Below, piece after piece: positions 49,724 to 57,639 of a stretch of DNA of 64,000 bases. The position numbers and the translations under genes were made by a program. Position 1 is the stretch's first letter; each line of letters starts with the position of its first letter. The notes under the pieces were generated by a model. The model saw only the letters and a list, made by a program, of their open reading frames with translations, was not told the origin of the DNA and searched no databases. The DNA is taken from the NCBI GenBank assembly GCA_030522375.1, contig CP130488.1, positions 310,001-374,000 on the forward strand. The letters are read 5' to 3'. The stretch is from Methanosuratincola petrocarbonis. Its GTDB lineage: Archaea; Thermoproteota; Methanomethylicia; Methanomethylicales; Methanomethylicaceae.

Positions 49724-50506
49724 TTAGAGGAGCTCTATTTTTGCAGCAATCATCCTGAGCATCTCAGTGAAAGGGTGCTGCGGATAATTATAAGAAAATA
49801 TGGATGCCCTCTTCACCTTCCCGACTTCACAGTAACACGGTAAGATCCCTATTATCGCCTGCCTGTACTTTTCTTGCAGAGCATTTACGATCTTCGACTT
49901 CTCAAGGTCGCTCATCTCGCACCCGCCGATTGCCTTGTTAACAACTATGGCAACCTTCTTCTGGAATACTTCGTAAAGCTCGTTTATCATCTTGGTCGTT
50001 CCGTAGATATCCGAGTCATCGAGCGTCGATACGACTATAGCTACATCGGCAGCGACGACCGCATTGATCGACGAGTACTGTATGCCTGGGCTAGTGTCCC
50101 CTATGCAGACGTCAAAATTCATCTTTTCAAGAAGATCCTTCCTCATCACAAGGATCCTCTGGAGAGCCTCCGTTTCCCATTTCCTGCCCTTAGATATCAT
50201 GTCCCTGATCGCCTCGGTAGAAAAGTCCGCAAAGCCCACATACAACTTGCCCTTGTTCTCGATCTTTTCAGAGCAATCGATGATGCAGTCCTTCACCTCC
50301 GCGTTCCCATTCATCACCTCGTTCAGCCATCGATTGACGTTCTTGGGTTCAAAGACTATGTGTTGGGTGGGGGCTCTGAAGTCCATATCCAGTAGGCATA
50401 CCTTCTTACCCTGGAGGGCATAGATGGTTGCTAGGTTAGCTGCTAAGTAGCTTTTGCCTGTTCCTCCCTTGAAAGAGTGTATTGTGACAAATTTCTTCAT
50501 AATCAT
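49724..50506 (-). CDS. ParA/MinD-family ATPase
   Basis: A 260-residue P-loop ATPase with the deviant Walker A motif HSFKGGTGKSYLAANLA near residues 10-26, switch I-like LLDMDFRAPTQHI and Walker B-like CIGDTSPGIQYSS. A central insertion (residues 55-110) carries several Cys and Lys. It overlaps the stop of the upstream coiled-coil/winged-helix gene (ATGA). The pair resembles a partition or positioning system with an ATPase and a DNA-binding partner. Confidence 0.87.
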   Translation of the reverse strand: MIMKKFVTIHSFKGGTGKSYLAANLATIYALQGKKVCLLDMDFRAPTQHIVFEPKNVNRWLNEVMNGNAEVKDCIIDCSEKIENKGKLYVGFADFSTEAIRDMISKGRKWETEALQRILVMRKDLLEKMNFDVCIGDTSPGIQYSSINAVVAADVAIVVSTLDDSDIYGTTKMINELYEVFQKKVAIVVNKAIGGCEMSDLEKSKIVNALQEKYRQAIIGILPCYCEVGKVKRASIFSYNYPQHPFTEMLRMIAAKIELL

Positions 50507-50886
50507 TCCTCATCGTTAATTGTGAAGTATATCTGATGCTTCCTTCGCACTTTCTTGACATAACCCAACCTGACGAGTTGGTTTAGATAGCCGCTCTCAA
50601 TTGCCCTGGCCCTCTGGGTTATCTCTGCAACTTCATCTGCACGAGCCTCAACGTGCTTAGCAAGTGCCAGCATTGTCTTTCTCAAATGGTCTGGAAGCCT
50701 CAACAGGATGCTAATGTTCAAGCCATCTGCAGGCAGTTCTGATTCCTCTTGTCCAACCTTGATTCTAGCCTTCTCAACAAGCTGCTGCTGGAGAGAAAGG
50801 ATCTGCTCCAGCATGAACTTCATTGAAGAAATCTCTTTTTCAAGCTTTTCTAGTGCTGACTGCAGCTCGGCAGGTTGTGTAGTCAT
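50503..50886 (-). CDS. Coiled-coil plus winged-helix partner of the ParA-like ATPase
   Basis: A 127-residue protein. Residues 4-45 form an amphipathic coiled coil (LQSALEKLEKEISSMKFMLEQILSLQQQL). The C-terminal half is winged-helix-like: ISILLRLPDHLRKTMLAL, then RAIESGYLNQLVRLGYVKKVRRKHQIYFT. Translational coupling to the ATPase through a 4-base overlap supports a joint role. Likely DNA-binding, but no family assigned. Confidence 0.72.
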   Translation of the reverse strand: MTTQPAELQSALEKLEKEISSMKFMLEQILSLQQQLVEKARIKVGQEESELPADGLNISILLRLPDHLRKTMLALAKHVEARADEVAEITQRARAIESGYLNQLVRLGYVKKVRRKHQIYFTINDEE

Positions 50887-50999
50887 CTTACACAGCTCTT
50901 AGTATTGCTGTTTAACAGTTAATCTATTATTGAATATATACTTTTCCTCAGAACAATTAATTTTAATATGTCTTTGCTTACAAGCATCGAGGGATAGCT

Positions 51000-52055
51000 A
51001 TGAGCAAGATCAAAGTAGTGGTGGCAGGCGTAGGCAACTGCTGTTCAGCCTTGGTTCAGAGCGTCCATTATCATGCTGAAAACCCCAAGGGGTTGATGAA
51101 CTATGACTTGGGCGGCCTCAAACCTTCGGACATTAAGGTTGTCGGCGGAATTGATATCGACTCTAGGAAGGTCGGGCGCGACCTCTCAGAGGCAATCTTT
51201 GCTGAGCCGAATGTCGCCCCGAGGTTCTGCAATCCCCCGCCGGCAGGCGTCGTAGTTGTCAAGGGACCAGTTTTGGACGGGGCTGATGGCGTTCTGAAGG
51301 ATGTAATCCAGGTGGATAGCGCCCCCCCTGTCGATGTACCTTCATATCTGGAGGAACTCGATGCGGAGATCTTGGTGTGCCTCCTCCCCACAGGAGCCCA
51401 AAAGGCGGTTGAGTTCTATGCTGACTCTGCGCTAAAGGCGGGTTACGCCTTCATAAACTGCACCCCAGCCAAAATTGCTTCGGATAACCGTTGGGTCGAG
51501 TCTTTCGAAGACAGGGGTCTGCCGCTGGCTGGCGACGACCTCATGAGCCAGATGGGTGGGACCGTCTTCCATATGGGGGTACTAGACTTTTTGGCAAAAA
51601 GGGGCATCGATGTGACAAAGACTTACCAGCTCGACATAGGAGGGACTATTGAGGCATACGGCGTCCTTGAAGACTTCAGGCGGGAAGAGAAGCGAAAAAT
51701 AAAATCTGAGGCCATAAGGCAAGTCCTTCCGGCAGATTCAAAGGTCGCTACAGGGACATCCGACTATGTCGGGTTCATGAGAGACTGCCGAACTGGGTAT
51801 TTCTATTTGGAAGGAAAGAACTGCTTGGGCAGCGACGTAATCATCGACATCTACTTAAGGACTCATGACAGCGCGAATGGAGCCGGGATATTGCTCGACG
51901 TTATCAGGGGCGTCAAGATCGCAATCGATAGGGGTGTCGGGGGCCAACTGACTAGTATTTCGTCATACGGGTTCAAGAACCCTCCGATCAGATCCTCCTT
52001 GAACGAGTCCGTGGATTGGTTTGTGTCTTTCGTTAAGGGCGAGAGGAAGCGTTGA
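51000..52055 (+). CDS. ino1: Myo-inositol-1-phosphate synthase
   Basis: A 351-residue NAD-dependent isomerase converting glucose-6-phosphate to inositol-1-phosphate. The nucleotide loop is VVVAGVGNCCSALVQ near residues 5-19, and DDLMSQMGGTVFHMGVLDFLAKRG and GTSDYVGFMRDCRTGYFYLEGKN are characteristic. Product goes to archaeal inositol phospholipids or di-inositol phosphate. TATA element attaattttaatat about 30 bases upstream of the ATG. Confidence 0.93.
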   Translation: MSKIKVVVAGVGNCCSALVQSVHYHAENPKGLMNYDLGGLKPSDIKVVGGIDIDSRKVGRDLSEAIFAEPNVAPRFCNPPPAGVVVVKGPVLDGADGVLKDVIQVDSAPPVDVPSYLEELDAEILVCLLPTGAQKAVEFYADSALKAGYAFINCTPAKIASDNRWVESFEDRGLPLAGDDLMSQMGGTVFHMGVLDFLAKRGIDVTKTYQLDIGGTIEAYGVLEDFRREEKRKIKSEAIRQVLPADSKVATGTSDYVGFMRDCRTGYFYLEGKNCLGSDVIIDIYLRTHDSANGAGILLDVIRGVKIAIDRGVGGQLTSISSYGFKNPPIRSSLNESVDWFVSFVKGERKR

Positions 52056-52139
52056 GCAAGGGAAAGCTTATTTATATGGTCCCCATTCCTTTTTTCAGCC
52101 CTCCCGTCTGGGAGGCATTAAACAATAAAGTTGGATTGA

Positions 52140-52559
52140 ATGATGTCTGAAATAAAGAAGATAGAGGAACTGAACCCCGCTTCAAGAAGCGTCGATATTC
52201 TTGTAAAGGTTCTTGAAATAAGCCCTCCGAGGGAAGTTTCAACTAAGGACGGTTCGCAACACCGTGTCTCCGAGGTCCTTGTGGGCGACCCTACAGGGTG
52301 CGTCCTGATGAGCCTCTGGGACAGCGATGTCGAGAAGGTGCAGGCCGGAAAGTCTATCTGGGTTAGGAACGGTTACATATCGCTCTTCAGGGGAAACATG
52401 CGGCTCAACACTGGCAGGTACGGCGCAATCGAACCATCCGAGGAAGAGGTCATCGCAAACACTGAAAACAATATCTCGAACAGGTCTTATGACCAGAAGA
52501 TACCAAAGTTCAGACCGCTCTTCCACGATGATTCGCGCAGAGGTAGGCGCAGGCGCTGA
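52140..52559 (+). CDS. OB-fold single-stranded nucleic acid-binding protein
   Basis: A 139-residue protein with one OB fold (SVDILVKVLEISPPREVSTKDGSQHRVSEVLVGDPTGCVLMSLWD...GYISLFRGNMRLNTGRYGAIEPS) and an Arg-rich tail DDSRRGRRRR. This matches crenarchaeal SSB and SOSS-B type proteins, which bind ssDNA. Two ATGs in a row at the start. A TATA element (gcttatttatatgg, about 52067) lies 60 bases upstream. Confidence 0.88.
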   Translation: MMSEIKKIEELNPASRSVDILVKVLEISPPREVSTKDGSQHRVSEVLVGDPTGCVLMSLWDSDVEKVQAGKSIWVRNGYISLFRGNMRLNTGRYGAIEPSEEEVIANTENNISNRSYDQKIPKFRPLFHDDSRRGRRRR

Positions 52560-52622
52560 TCGGTCTGAATCCTGATCCCCAACTCTTTTATTCATGCAGG
52601 AAGAATCAAATCAGCGATAAAG

Positions 52623-53000
52623 ATGCCGATATCTTATCGCCCCGCTCATGACCTGGAAACCATGGTCCGGGAAGTCGTCAAAAAGGCAGGGATGCGCTAT
52701 ATTGACCCGAATCGAGTTTTATGCTTCCGGAGCCAGGGGTCTAGGTCAAAGAGAGTCATAGCGAGGTGCTATTCACTCCCCAAGATTTGGCAGATGGGGC
52801 TTGACATGCCAGCCCACTATATAATAGAGGTCATTTCCGAACGCTTCGACAGGTTGAGCTACGAAGAAAAGGTGAAAGTGGTCATACACGAGCTGCTCCA
52901 CATACCAAAGACTTTTGGTGGGGGATTGCGCCCTCACAGAGGATACGTCACAAATCGGGCGATCAACGAGATCTATGGACGATTAATGTCGCAAAGATGA
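52623..53000 (+). CDS. Putative zinc metallopeptidase
   Basis: A 125-residue archaeal protein with a gluzincin-type motif VVIHELLHIPKTFGGGLRPHRGYV near residues 86-109 (HELLH and a further His). The N-terminus has IDPNRVLCFRSQGSRSKRVIARCYSLPKIW. It resembles the small predicted metallopeptidases seen beside nucleic acid-binding genes. It follows the OB-fold gene at 63 bases. Confidence 0.78.
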   Translation: MPISYRPAHDLETMVREVVKKAGMRYIDPNRVLCFRSQGSRSKRVIARCYSLPKIWQMGLDMPAHYIIEVISERFDRLSYEEKVKVVIHELLHIPKTFGGGLRPHRGYVTNRAINEIYGRLMSQR

Positions 53001-53047
53001 CGCTATAAAAAATAAAAACAAACTCCCATTACAGAAAAAATTATATC

Positions 53048-53980
53048 TCAAAAATTCGAAATAATTGTTGAGGAATACAAAAATGGCTGCAGCAAAGAAA
53101 AAGGAGTACAAGAAGAAGGAAGAGAAAGCAGTGAAGAAGAAGTAAGTCTCAAAGCAAAAAAATCCGGGACGAATGGTTTTTCTTTCCAGTAGTTGTTTTT
53201 TCTTATATCCTCTATTTTAATCGGGACGCATGCCCTGCTCACGAGCCCGTTCAGTGAAAATGGGACCCTTGCCAACCGCGCTTCGCCGTCGGTTACCCAT
53301 TGATCAATCGGGAACCCTTTCTTTATCAAGGATTCTCCAAGCCTCTTCCTTTCCCCGAATCCCATCATGAGACCCACATCGTCAAAAATGTAGATGTGGA
53401 ACCCCCTGCCTGAAAAAACAACAGAGAGGTTGGCGAATCCTTTGCCCAATAGCTCACCATGGAGCCTAACGGTCTCATCGATCGCCTTGTTGAAGCATAT
53501 GTAGCAGAACTTGAACATTGACCGCCCCTTTACCCTGTCTTCAAGAGAGCCGCAGTTCGGGCAGTCGATGTTCTCAGGATCAATGTCGAACATGAGCTCC
53601 TGCCCGACAAGCTCTTCGCAACTCAGGCACCCCTCGCCCCTCTGGTCGCACTCTGCGCAGCGATCTTGGTTCCTGTACAGGTTCCTGTCGTAATACAGGT
53701 CCTCGGGCAAATACTCTAACACCATCTCTTTAAGCTCCTCCACTGAGCCTGCGGTAAAGAAAAGGAGTCTGCCCACCTTGTCAGCGTACTTCTTCCTGAA
53801 ATAGCCCGACTCGTTTCCAGGGTCGAGTTGGAATATCGGCAAGTTGCCCCTGCGAGCCTTCTCCTTGAACCAGGATTCAATCCTCCGGAAATCGAGCCTG
53901 CTATAGTATTCTTCCCTCTCCCTAACCTTTGCGGGCCTGTGGTTCACCGGGTAACAGTGCCTGAGCTTGGTCAAAAACAT
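53048..53980 (-). CDS. PriS-like primase catalytic subunit
   Basis: About 310 residues from the ATG at 53980, which overlaps the DHS stop (TGATG). The catalytic Asp pair is in QELMFDIDPENI, the nucleotide motif is VFSGRGFHIYIFDD, and VPFSLNGLVSRACVPI is the SLHGKTGL-type motif. A Cys-rich insert (CAECDQRGEGCLSC...CPNCG...CYIC) forms zinc sites. It is short for PriS. The last 33 residues are Ser/Leu-rich and lie exactly opposite a Lys-rich micro-gene, so the true end may be earlier. PriL is not in the window. Confidence 0.85.
   Translation of the reverse strand: MFLTKLRHCYPVNHRPAKVREREEYYSRLDFRRIESWFKEKARRGNLPIFQLDPGNESGYFRKKYADKVGRLLFFTAGSVEELKEMVLEYLPEDLYYDRNLYRNQDRCAECDQRGEGCLSCEELVGQELMFDIDPENIDCPNCGSLEDRVKGRSMFKFCYICFNKAIDETVRLHGELLGKGFANLSVVFSGRGFHIYIFDDVGLMMGFGERKRLGESLIKKGFPIDQWVTDGEARLARVPFSLNGLVSRACVPIKIEDIRKNNYWKEKPFVPDFFALRLTSSSLLSLPSSCTPFSLLQPFLYSSTIISNF
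53083..53145 (+). CDS. Lys-rich 20-residue micro-protein
   Basis: MAAAKKKEYKKKEEKAVKKK, thirteen of twenty residues being Lys or Glu. A TATA-like element (aaaaattatatctc, 53036-53047) lies about 40 bases upstream and TTGAGGAA lies about 12 bases before the ATG, both well placed. The downstream run AAGTCTCAAAGCAAAAAAATCC is A-rich rather than T-rich, so no terminator is seen. It lies opposite the 3' end of the primase gene. It resembles the basic tails of archaeal DNA-binding proteins; real translation is unproven. Confidence 0.45.
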   Translation: MAAAKKKEYKKKEEKAVKKK

Positions 53981-54945
53981 CACTTCACGATTGCGCCAGC
54001 GAGCAGGGGAAGGGTAATCGTGACATCCCCGAAGACTGCGAGGTGCCTGGCCCTGGGCTTTACCTTGCCCCAAGAGATGGCCTCCTTGGGCAAAGCTCCT
54101 GAGAGGCTCCCGTCATACTCTTGGGCGGTAGTCAGGTATATGCAGTAGTCGAGCCCCTCCTTGAATTGGTTCCACCATATCACATGGTGCTTGCTTATGC
54201 CGCCTCCTATTATCAGCGCACCAGTCTTCTTGGAGTCGAAGACCGTATTTAAAATCCGGCTCATGTCGCTGAAGAGGTCGAGGTTGAACTTGTTGGTCTG
54301 CGCGTAGAAGAAGAGGTTTGTGCCGAAGGAGCCGTCGATGACCCCTGGGACATATACCGGGACCCCTCTCTCGTATGCCGCCCTAAGGAAAGAGTGGCTG
54401 TCGTCAATCCTCTTACCAAACTCACTCGCCAGCTCGCTGGGCGATATTGAGGTTCTGCCTCTGAGGATCTCTGGGAGCTCCCTCCTCATCACCTTCTCTA
54501 TCAGCGGACCGTAGTCCTCGAGAGGGATGAGCACATTTCCTAGCCGGTGTATCTCCAGCTCATTAAGCATCACGTCGTCCAGCTCGAACTCGCCCGAGGA
54601 GTATCTTGCGCCAAAGCTCCTCGCGAGGTCGTGATCCAGAGCACCGCATGTGGTAACTATAACGTCAGCCCAGCCTCCCCTGACCAGATCTGCTATTAAT
54701 CCCCTGAGCCCCGTCGAGATTATGTTCCCTGTAAACGAGAGGAACTTTACGCATCCCTCTGCTTTCATTTCCTCCATGATCTTCGTTGCCTCGCTGAGCC
54801 TGGGCGCCATGAATCCCCCCATTTTGCCGAATCCTTGCACGAGGTCCCTTACGGTCGCACAATCCGCGAGTGAAAGATCCTCCACCCTTTTCGAGAGCAA
54901 GCTCTCTCTAGCACTGATCCTGTCCTTTTCGCTCATCTCACCCAT
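53980..54945 (-). CDS. dys: Deoxyhypusine synthase
   Basis: A 321-residue NAD-dependent enzyme that transfers the aminobutyl group of spermidine to a Lys of aIF5A. Family motifs are FTGNIISTGLRGLIADLVR, TTCGALDHDLARSFG, PVYVPGVIDGSFG and the catalytic Lys in IIGGGISKHHVIWWNQF. The C-terminal LTTAQEYDGSLSGALPKEAISWGK region is complete. It overlaps the upstream metallo-hydrolase gene by eight bases and the primase start by one. Confidence 0.95.
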   Translation of the reverse strand: MGEMSEKDRISARESLLSKRVEDLSLADCATVRDLVQGFGKMGGFMAPRLSEATKIMEEMKAEGCVKFLSFTGNIISTGLRGLIADLVRGGWADVIVTTCGALDHDLARSFGARYSSGEFELDDVMLNELEIHRLGNVLIPLEDYGPLIEKVMRRELPEILRGRTSISPSELASEFGKRIDDSHSFLRAAYERGVPVYVPGVIDGSFGTNLFFYAQTNKFNLDLFSDMSRILNTVFDSKKTGALIIGGGISKHHVIWWNQFKEGLDYCIYLTTAQEYDGSLSGALPKEAISWGKVKPRARHLAVFGDVTITLPLLAGAIVK

Positions 54946-55612
54946 GAATTCTCCCTCCGATCTCTACACTCTCCCCTTCCTTCATTATTATGACCTCCGC
55001 ATCAGCCCTCTGCTTGACGAGTGCAGCGAAACGGTATGGGTCCTGCCTTATTGCCTCGAATGTATTGTAGTGCATTGGTATCACTGCCTTGGGCCTGATC
55101 AGCCCCGTCGCGATCGCTGCTTCCTCTGGCCCCATCGTGAATCTGCCGCCTATGGGAAGCATAGCCACGTCTGGCCTGCAGATCTCCCCTATCAGCCTCA
55201 TGTCTCCGAATAGCCCCGTGTCTCCTGCGTGGTAGACCCTCCCATCCCTCCCGGAGAAGACGAAGCCGCAGGGATTCCCTGTATGCAATGCTGGAACGCA
55301 GTCGATCTTAATCCCCTTCACTATGCAGGAACCGCCGACGTTCATTGCCTCGGTTCTTTGCACCCCTTCTCTCTCGGCAATCTCGACGGTGTCATACACT
55401 GCCACAAAGCACGCACCATCCCTCTTTGCTATCTCCGCAGCGTCCCCGAAATGGTCAAAGTGGGAGTGCGTGACTGCGACTATGTCCGCTCTCGGAACAT
55501 CCGCCAGTCCGAGCCTTGAAGAAGGGTTTTTGGAGATGAATGGGTCGACAACAATGCTTACGCCATCCAAACTTATACCAAATCCCGCGTGACCAAGATA
55601 GATGATCTTCAT
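54938..55612 (-). CDS. Metallo-beta-lactamase-fold hydrolase (UPF0173)
   Basis: A 224-residue MBL-fold protein. Metal motifs are IIYLGHAGFGI near the N-terminus, VTHSHFDHFGDA (HxHxDH), VPALHTGNPCGF, YHAGDTGLFGDM and PMHYNTFEAI. UPF0173 members are predicted metal-dependent hydrolases of unclear substrate. It heads the cotranscribed trio MBL-DHS-primase. Confidence 0.92.
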   Translation of the reverse strand: MKIIYLGHAGFGISLDGVSIVVDPFISKNPSSRLGLADVPRADIVAVTHSHFDHFGDAAEIAKRDGACFVAVYDTVEIAEREGVQRTEAMNVGGSCIVKGIKIDCVPALHTGNPCGFVFSGRDGRVYHAGDTGLFGDMRLIGEICRPDVAMLPIGGRFTMGPEEAAIATGLIRPKAVIPMHYNTFEAIRQDPYRFAALVKQRADAEVIIMKEGESVEIGGRIHG

Positions 55613-55683
55613 AAAATCACCAGAGAAATGGTGGGTCCATAGGCAATCTATTTTTATTCGGCTACCCTACTATAAAAACAACG

Positions 55684-55962
55684 GTGCGCAAAATGGAAGT
55701 GGAAAACACAGGAGAAACCTTCAGGATAAGGCTCTCCCCAAGGAACTCGGCCGAGCTGGCATACCACATCGAGGGTAACCGGATTTTCCTTGATTCCACA
55801 TACACCCCCGAAAAGTTCCGCGGAAAAGGAGTTGGCGCAAAGCTGGTCGAGGCGGCCATTAGTTACGCAAAGGAGAAAGGGCTCAGGGCAGTCCCTGTCT
55901 GCACATTCGCATTAGAATACTTTAAAAAACATCCTGAGCACAATGAAATCCTGTCGCAGTGA
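55684..55962 (+). CDS. GNAT-type acetyltransferase, YjdJ family
   Basis: A 92-residue minimal N-acetyltransferase-like protein (Acetyltransf_CG type). RNSAELAYHIEGNRIFLDSTYTP and the acetyl-CoA loop EKFRGKGVGAKLVEAAISYAKEKGLRAVPVCTFALEYFKKHPE are typical. Start GTG, or ATG three codons later; TATA actataaaaac just upstream implies a leaderless message. Confidence 0.85.
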   Translation: MRKMEVENTGETFRIRLSPRNSAELAYHIEGNRIFLDSTYTPEKFRGKGVGAKLVEAAISYAKEKGLRAVPVCTFALEYFKKHPEHNEILSQ

Positions 55963-55967
55963 TTGTG

Positions 55968-56543
55968 ATGAACCCTATAAAGGATAATGCTAAGTACTTG
56001 GCTATTGCAAGCTTGCTCTTCCTCGTTGGGATGCTTTTAGGTGTGATTGCTGGATTCTCAGGAGGGGCGAATGGATCGAACTCAATAATTGAGGAATTAG
56101 AGCCCCTGTTTCAATTCTACAAGCCTTATCAGCCTTTCACGGTGGTATTCCTTTTCTTCAAGAATCTGCTGACTGCAGGTATGGCTTTTATACTCTCTCC
56201 ACTGATCGTCGTGCCTGCGGCAATCCTACTCATCAACGGGTACCTCTTGGGGATGGTTGGGACGATTGTGACGAATGAGGTTTCCTTGTGGGCCGCGCTT
56301 GCCGCACTTCTCCCCCACGGGATCTTCGAGATGCCTGCATTGGTGATCGCAGCAGCGGCTGGTTTCAGATTCGGAATCGCTGTTCTTAAGAAGATTAAGT
56401 CCAAGATAAGGCGAAATGAATTCTCGGTATCGAATGACTTTGAAAAATCTCTGAGGCTCTTCGTGCTCTCAGCAATCCTGCTATTCGCTGCCGCAATAAT
56501 GGAGACCTACGTGACCCCGATGTTCATGGGCATCAGCCCGTGA
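55968..56543 (+). CDS. SpoIIM-family (DUF95) membrane protein
   Basis: About 191 residues with five or six hydrophobic helices. FLFFKNLLTAGMAFILSPLIVVPAAILLINGYLLG and ALLPHGIFEMPALVIAAAAGFRFG are the core SpoIIM/DUF95 motifs. Function in archaea unknown. GTG starts at 55959 and 55965 overlap the preceding stop; ATG at 55968 used. Convergent with the ModE-like gene, overlapping by 11 bases. Confidence 0.85.
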   Translation: MNPIKDNAKYLAIASLLFLVGMLLGVIAGFSGGANGSNSIIEELEPLFQFYKPYQPFTVVFLFFKNLLTAGMAFILSPLIVVPAAILLINGYLLGMVGTIVTNEVSLWAALAALLPHGIFEMPALVIAAAAGFRFGIAVLKKIKSKIRRNEFSVSNDFEKSLRLFVLSAILLFAAAIMETYVTPMFMGISP

Positions 56544-57570
56544 CCTCTAAAATGCCCCCCGTCTCCGGAGTGCACCTGAGACCGGGCACTTGCTCGAGCT
56601 GGGCTCTGAACTCTTCGCTACGGAGGGCATTAATGAAGATCTGCACACCCTTTTTGTGGAGCCTCCTCTTATCACACGCGAAGTCGAATTCTTCATCACA
56701 GATCTTTATAAAACCGAGACCGAGCGCCTCCGCAGCCCCCCTCAAACCGATGCCCATGTCCGCCCTGCCTTCGTATACTTCCTTTGCGACCTCCTCATGT
56801 GTCCTGAGCTCATGTTCGTAACCTCTCAGTTCCGCGGGATCAACCCCTTCCTGGATGATTAGCCTCTCCAGGATGCTCCGGGTTCCAGACCCTGCGTTCC
56901 TGTTAGCAATCCTGCACCTCTTATGCACCAAATCCCTTAGTGACAAGAGCCCTTTGGGGTTGCCTCTCTTGACTATGAATCCCTGCTCCCTTAGGTACCC
57001 CTTGATCAGGATCGCAGATCCAGCCTGCCAGAACCTCCTGATGAAGGGGATGTTGTACTCCCCACTCTCCTCATCGTAGAGGTGTAGCCCTGCCAGGTCT
57101 GCTTCGCCTATCATCACTGCGGTGATCCCTGCCGTGGATCCGACCTCGGCGACCTCGACTGAGGCCCCCTTAATCAGGCCCGAGATCAGCTTGACCCCGA
57201 TGCAGCTGCTGCCTGCAATTACGAGATCCGCCCGCCTGACTTCGCGGAAGACCCTCTCAGTCCTTGTCCCCAAGTAGCTGCCCACCCTAGCCTCGAGGTC
57301 GAGGTAACTCTCCAAAAGCTCTTCCCCTTTTCCGGTGAGCGCGGTCCCTCCCCCGTCTTCCCCGCCCCTCCTAGCCACCACGATCGCCTCTCCCAGCCTT
57401 GCAGACAGTTCCTCGATCAAGTTCCATGCGTAAGCGTATGTCATTCCAGCTGACTTTGCGGCCGCGATCAGCGAACCGTAGTTCCTTATCCCCTCCAGGA
57501 TCCTGGCTTCCTTCTCCCCTATGATGTACTTCCCGCTCTCTTCGAGCCAGACCTGAAACTTTGGTTTCAT
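56533..57570 (-). CDS. ModE-type regulator with a PBP-like ligand domain
   Basis: A 345-residue regulator. Residues 1-75 are a ModE/LysR-type winged helix (EARILEGIRNYGSLIAAAKSAGMTYAYAWNLIEELSARLGEAIVVARRGGEDGGGTALTGKGEELL). From about 110 a periplasmic-binding-like domain (LVIAGSSCIGVKLISGLIKG...NRNAGSGTRSILERL) probably binds molybdate or tungstate. It is divergent from tupABC, and a ModE-like box lies between them. Starts with ATG after GATGATCTCCC. Confidence 0.9.
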   Translation of the reverse strand: MKPKFQVWLEESGKYIIGEKEARILEGIRNYGSLIAAAKSAGMTYAYAWNLIEELSARLGEAIVVARRGGEDGGGTALTGKGEELLESYLDLEARVGSYLGTRTERVFREVRRADLVIAGSSCIGVKLISGLIKGASVEVAEVGSTAGITAVMIGEADLAGLHLYDEESGEYNIPFIRRFWQAGSAILIKGYLREQGFIVKRGNPKGLLSLRDLVHKRCRIANRNAGSGTRSILERLIIQEGVDPAELRGYEHELRTHEEVAKEVYEGRADMGIGLRGAAEALGLGFIKICDEEFDFACDKRRLHKKGVQIFINALRSEEFRAQLEQVPGLRCTPETGGILEVTG

Positions 57571-57606
57571 GGGAGATCATCAGCAGATCGGGGATATAAC
57601 AGTAAT

Positions 57607-57630
57607 CGTTATATTGTCAAGAATATATCG
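57607..57630. promoter_or_regulatory. ModE-like operator before tupA
   Basis: Half-sites CGTTATAT (57607-57614) and ATATATCG (57623-57630) flank an 8-base spacer. The inverted repeat is matched at seven of eight positions and is very close to the E. coli modA operator arm CGTTATATTGTC as I recall it. It ends nine bases before the tupA start and 37 bases from the regulator start, so it can control both. Confidence 0.72.
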
Positions 57631-57639
57631 GTATTCGCT

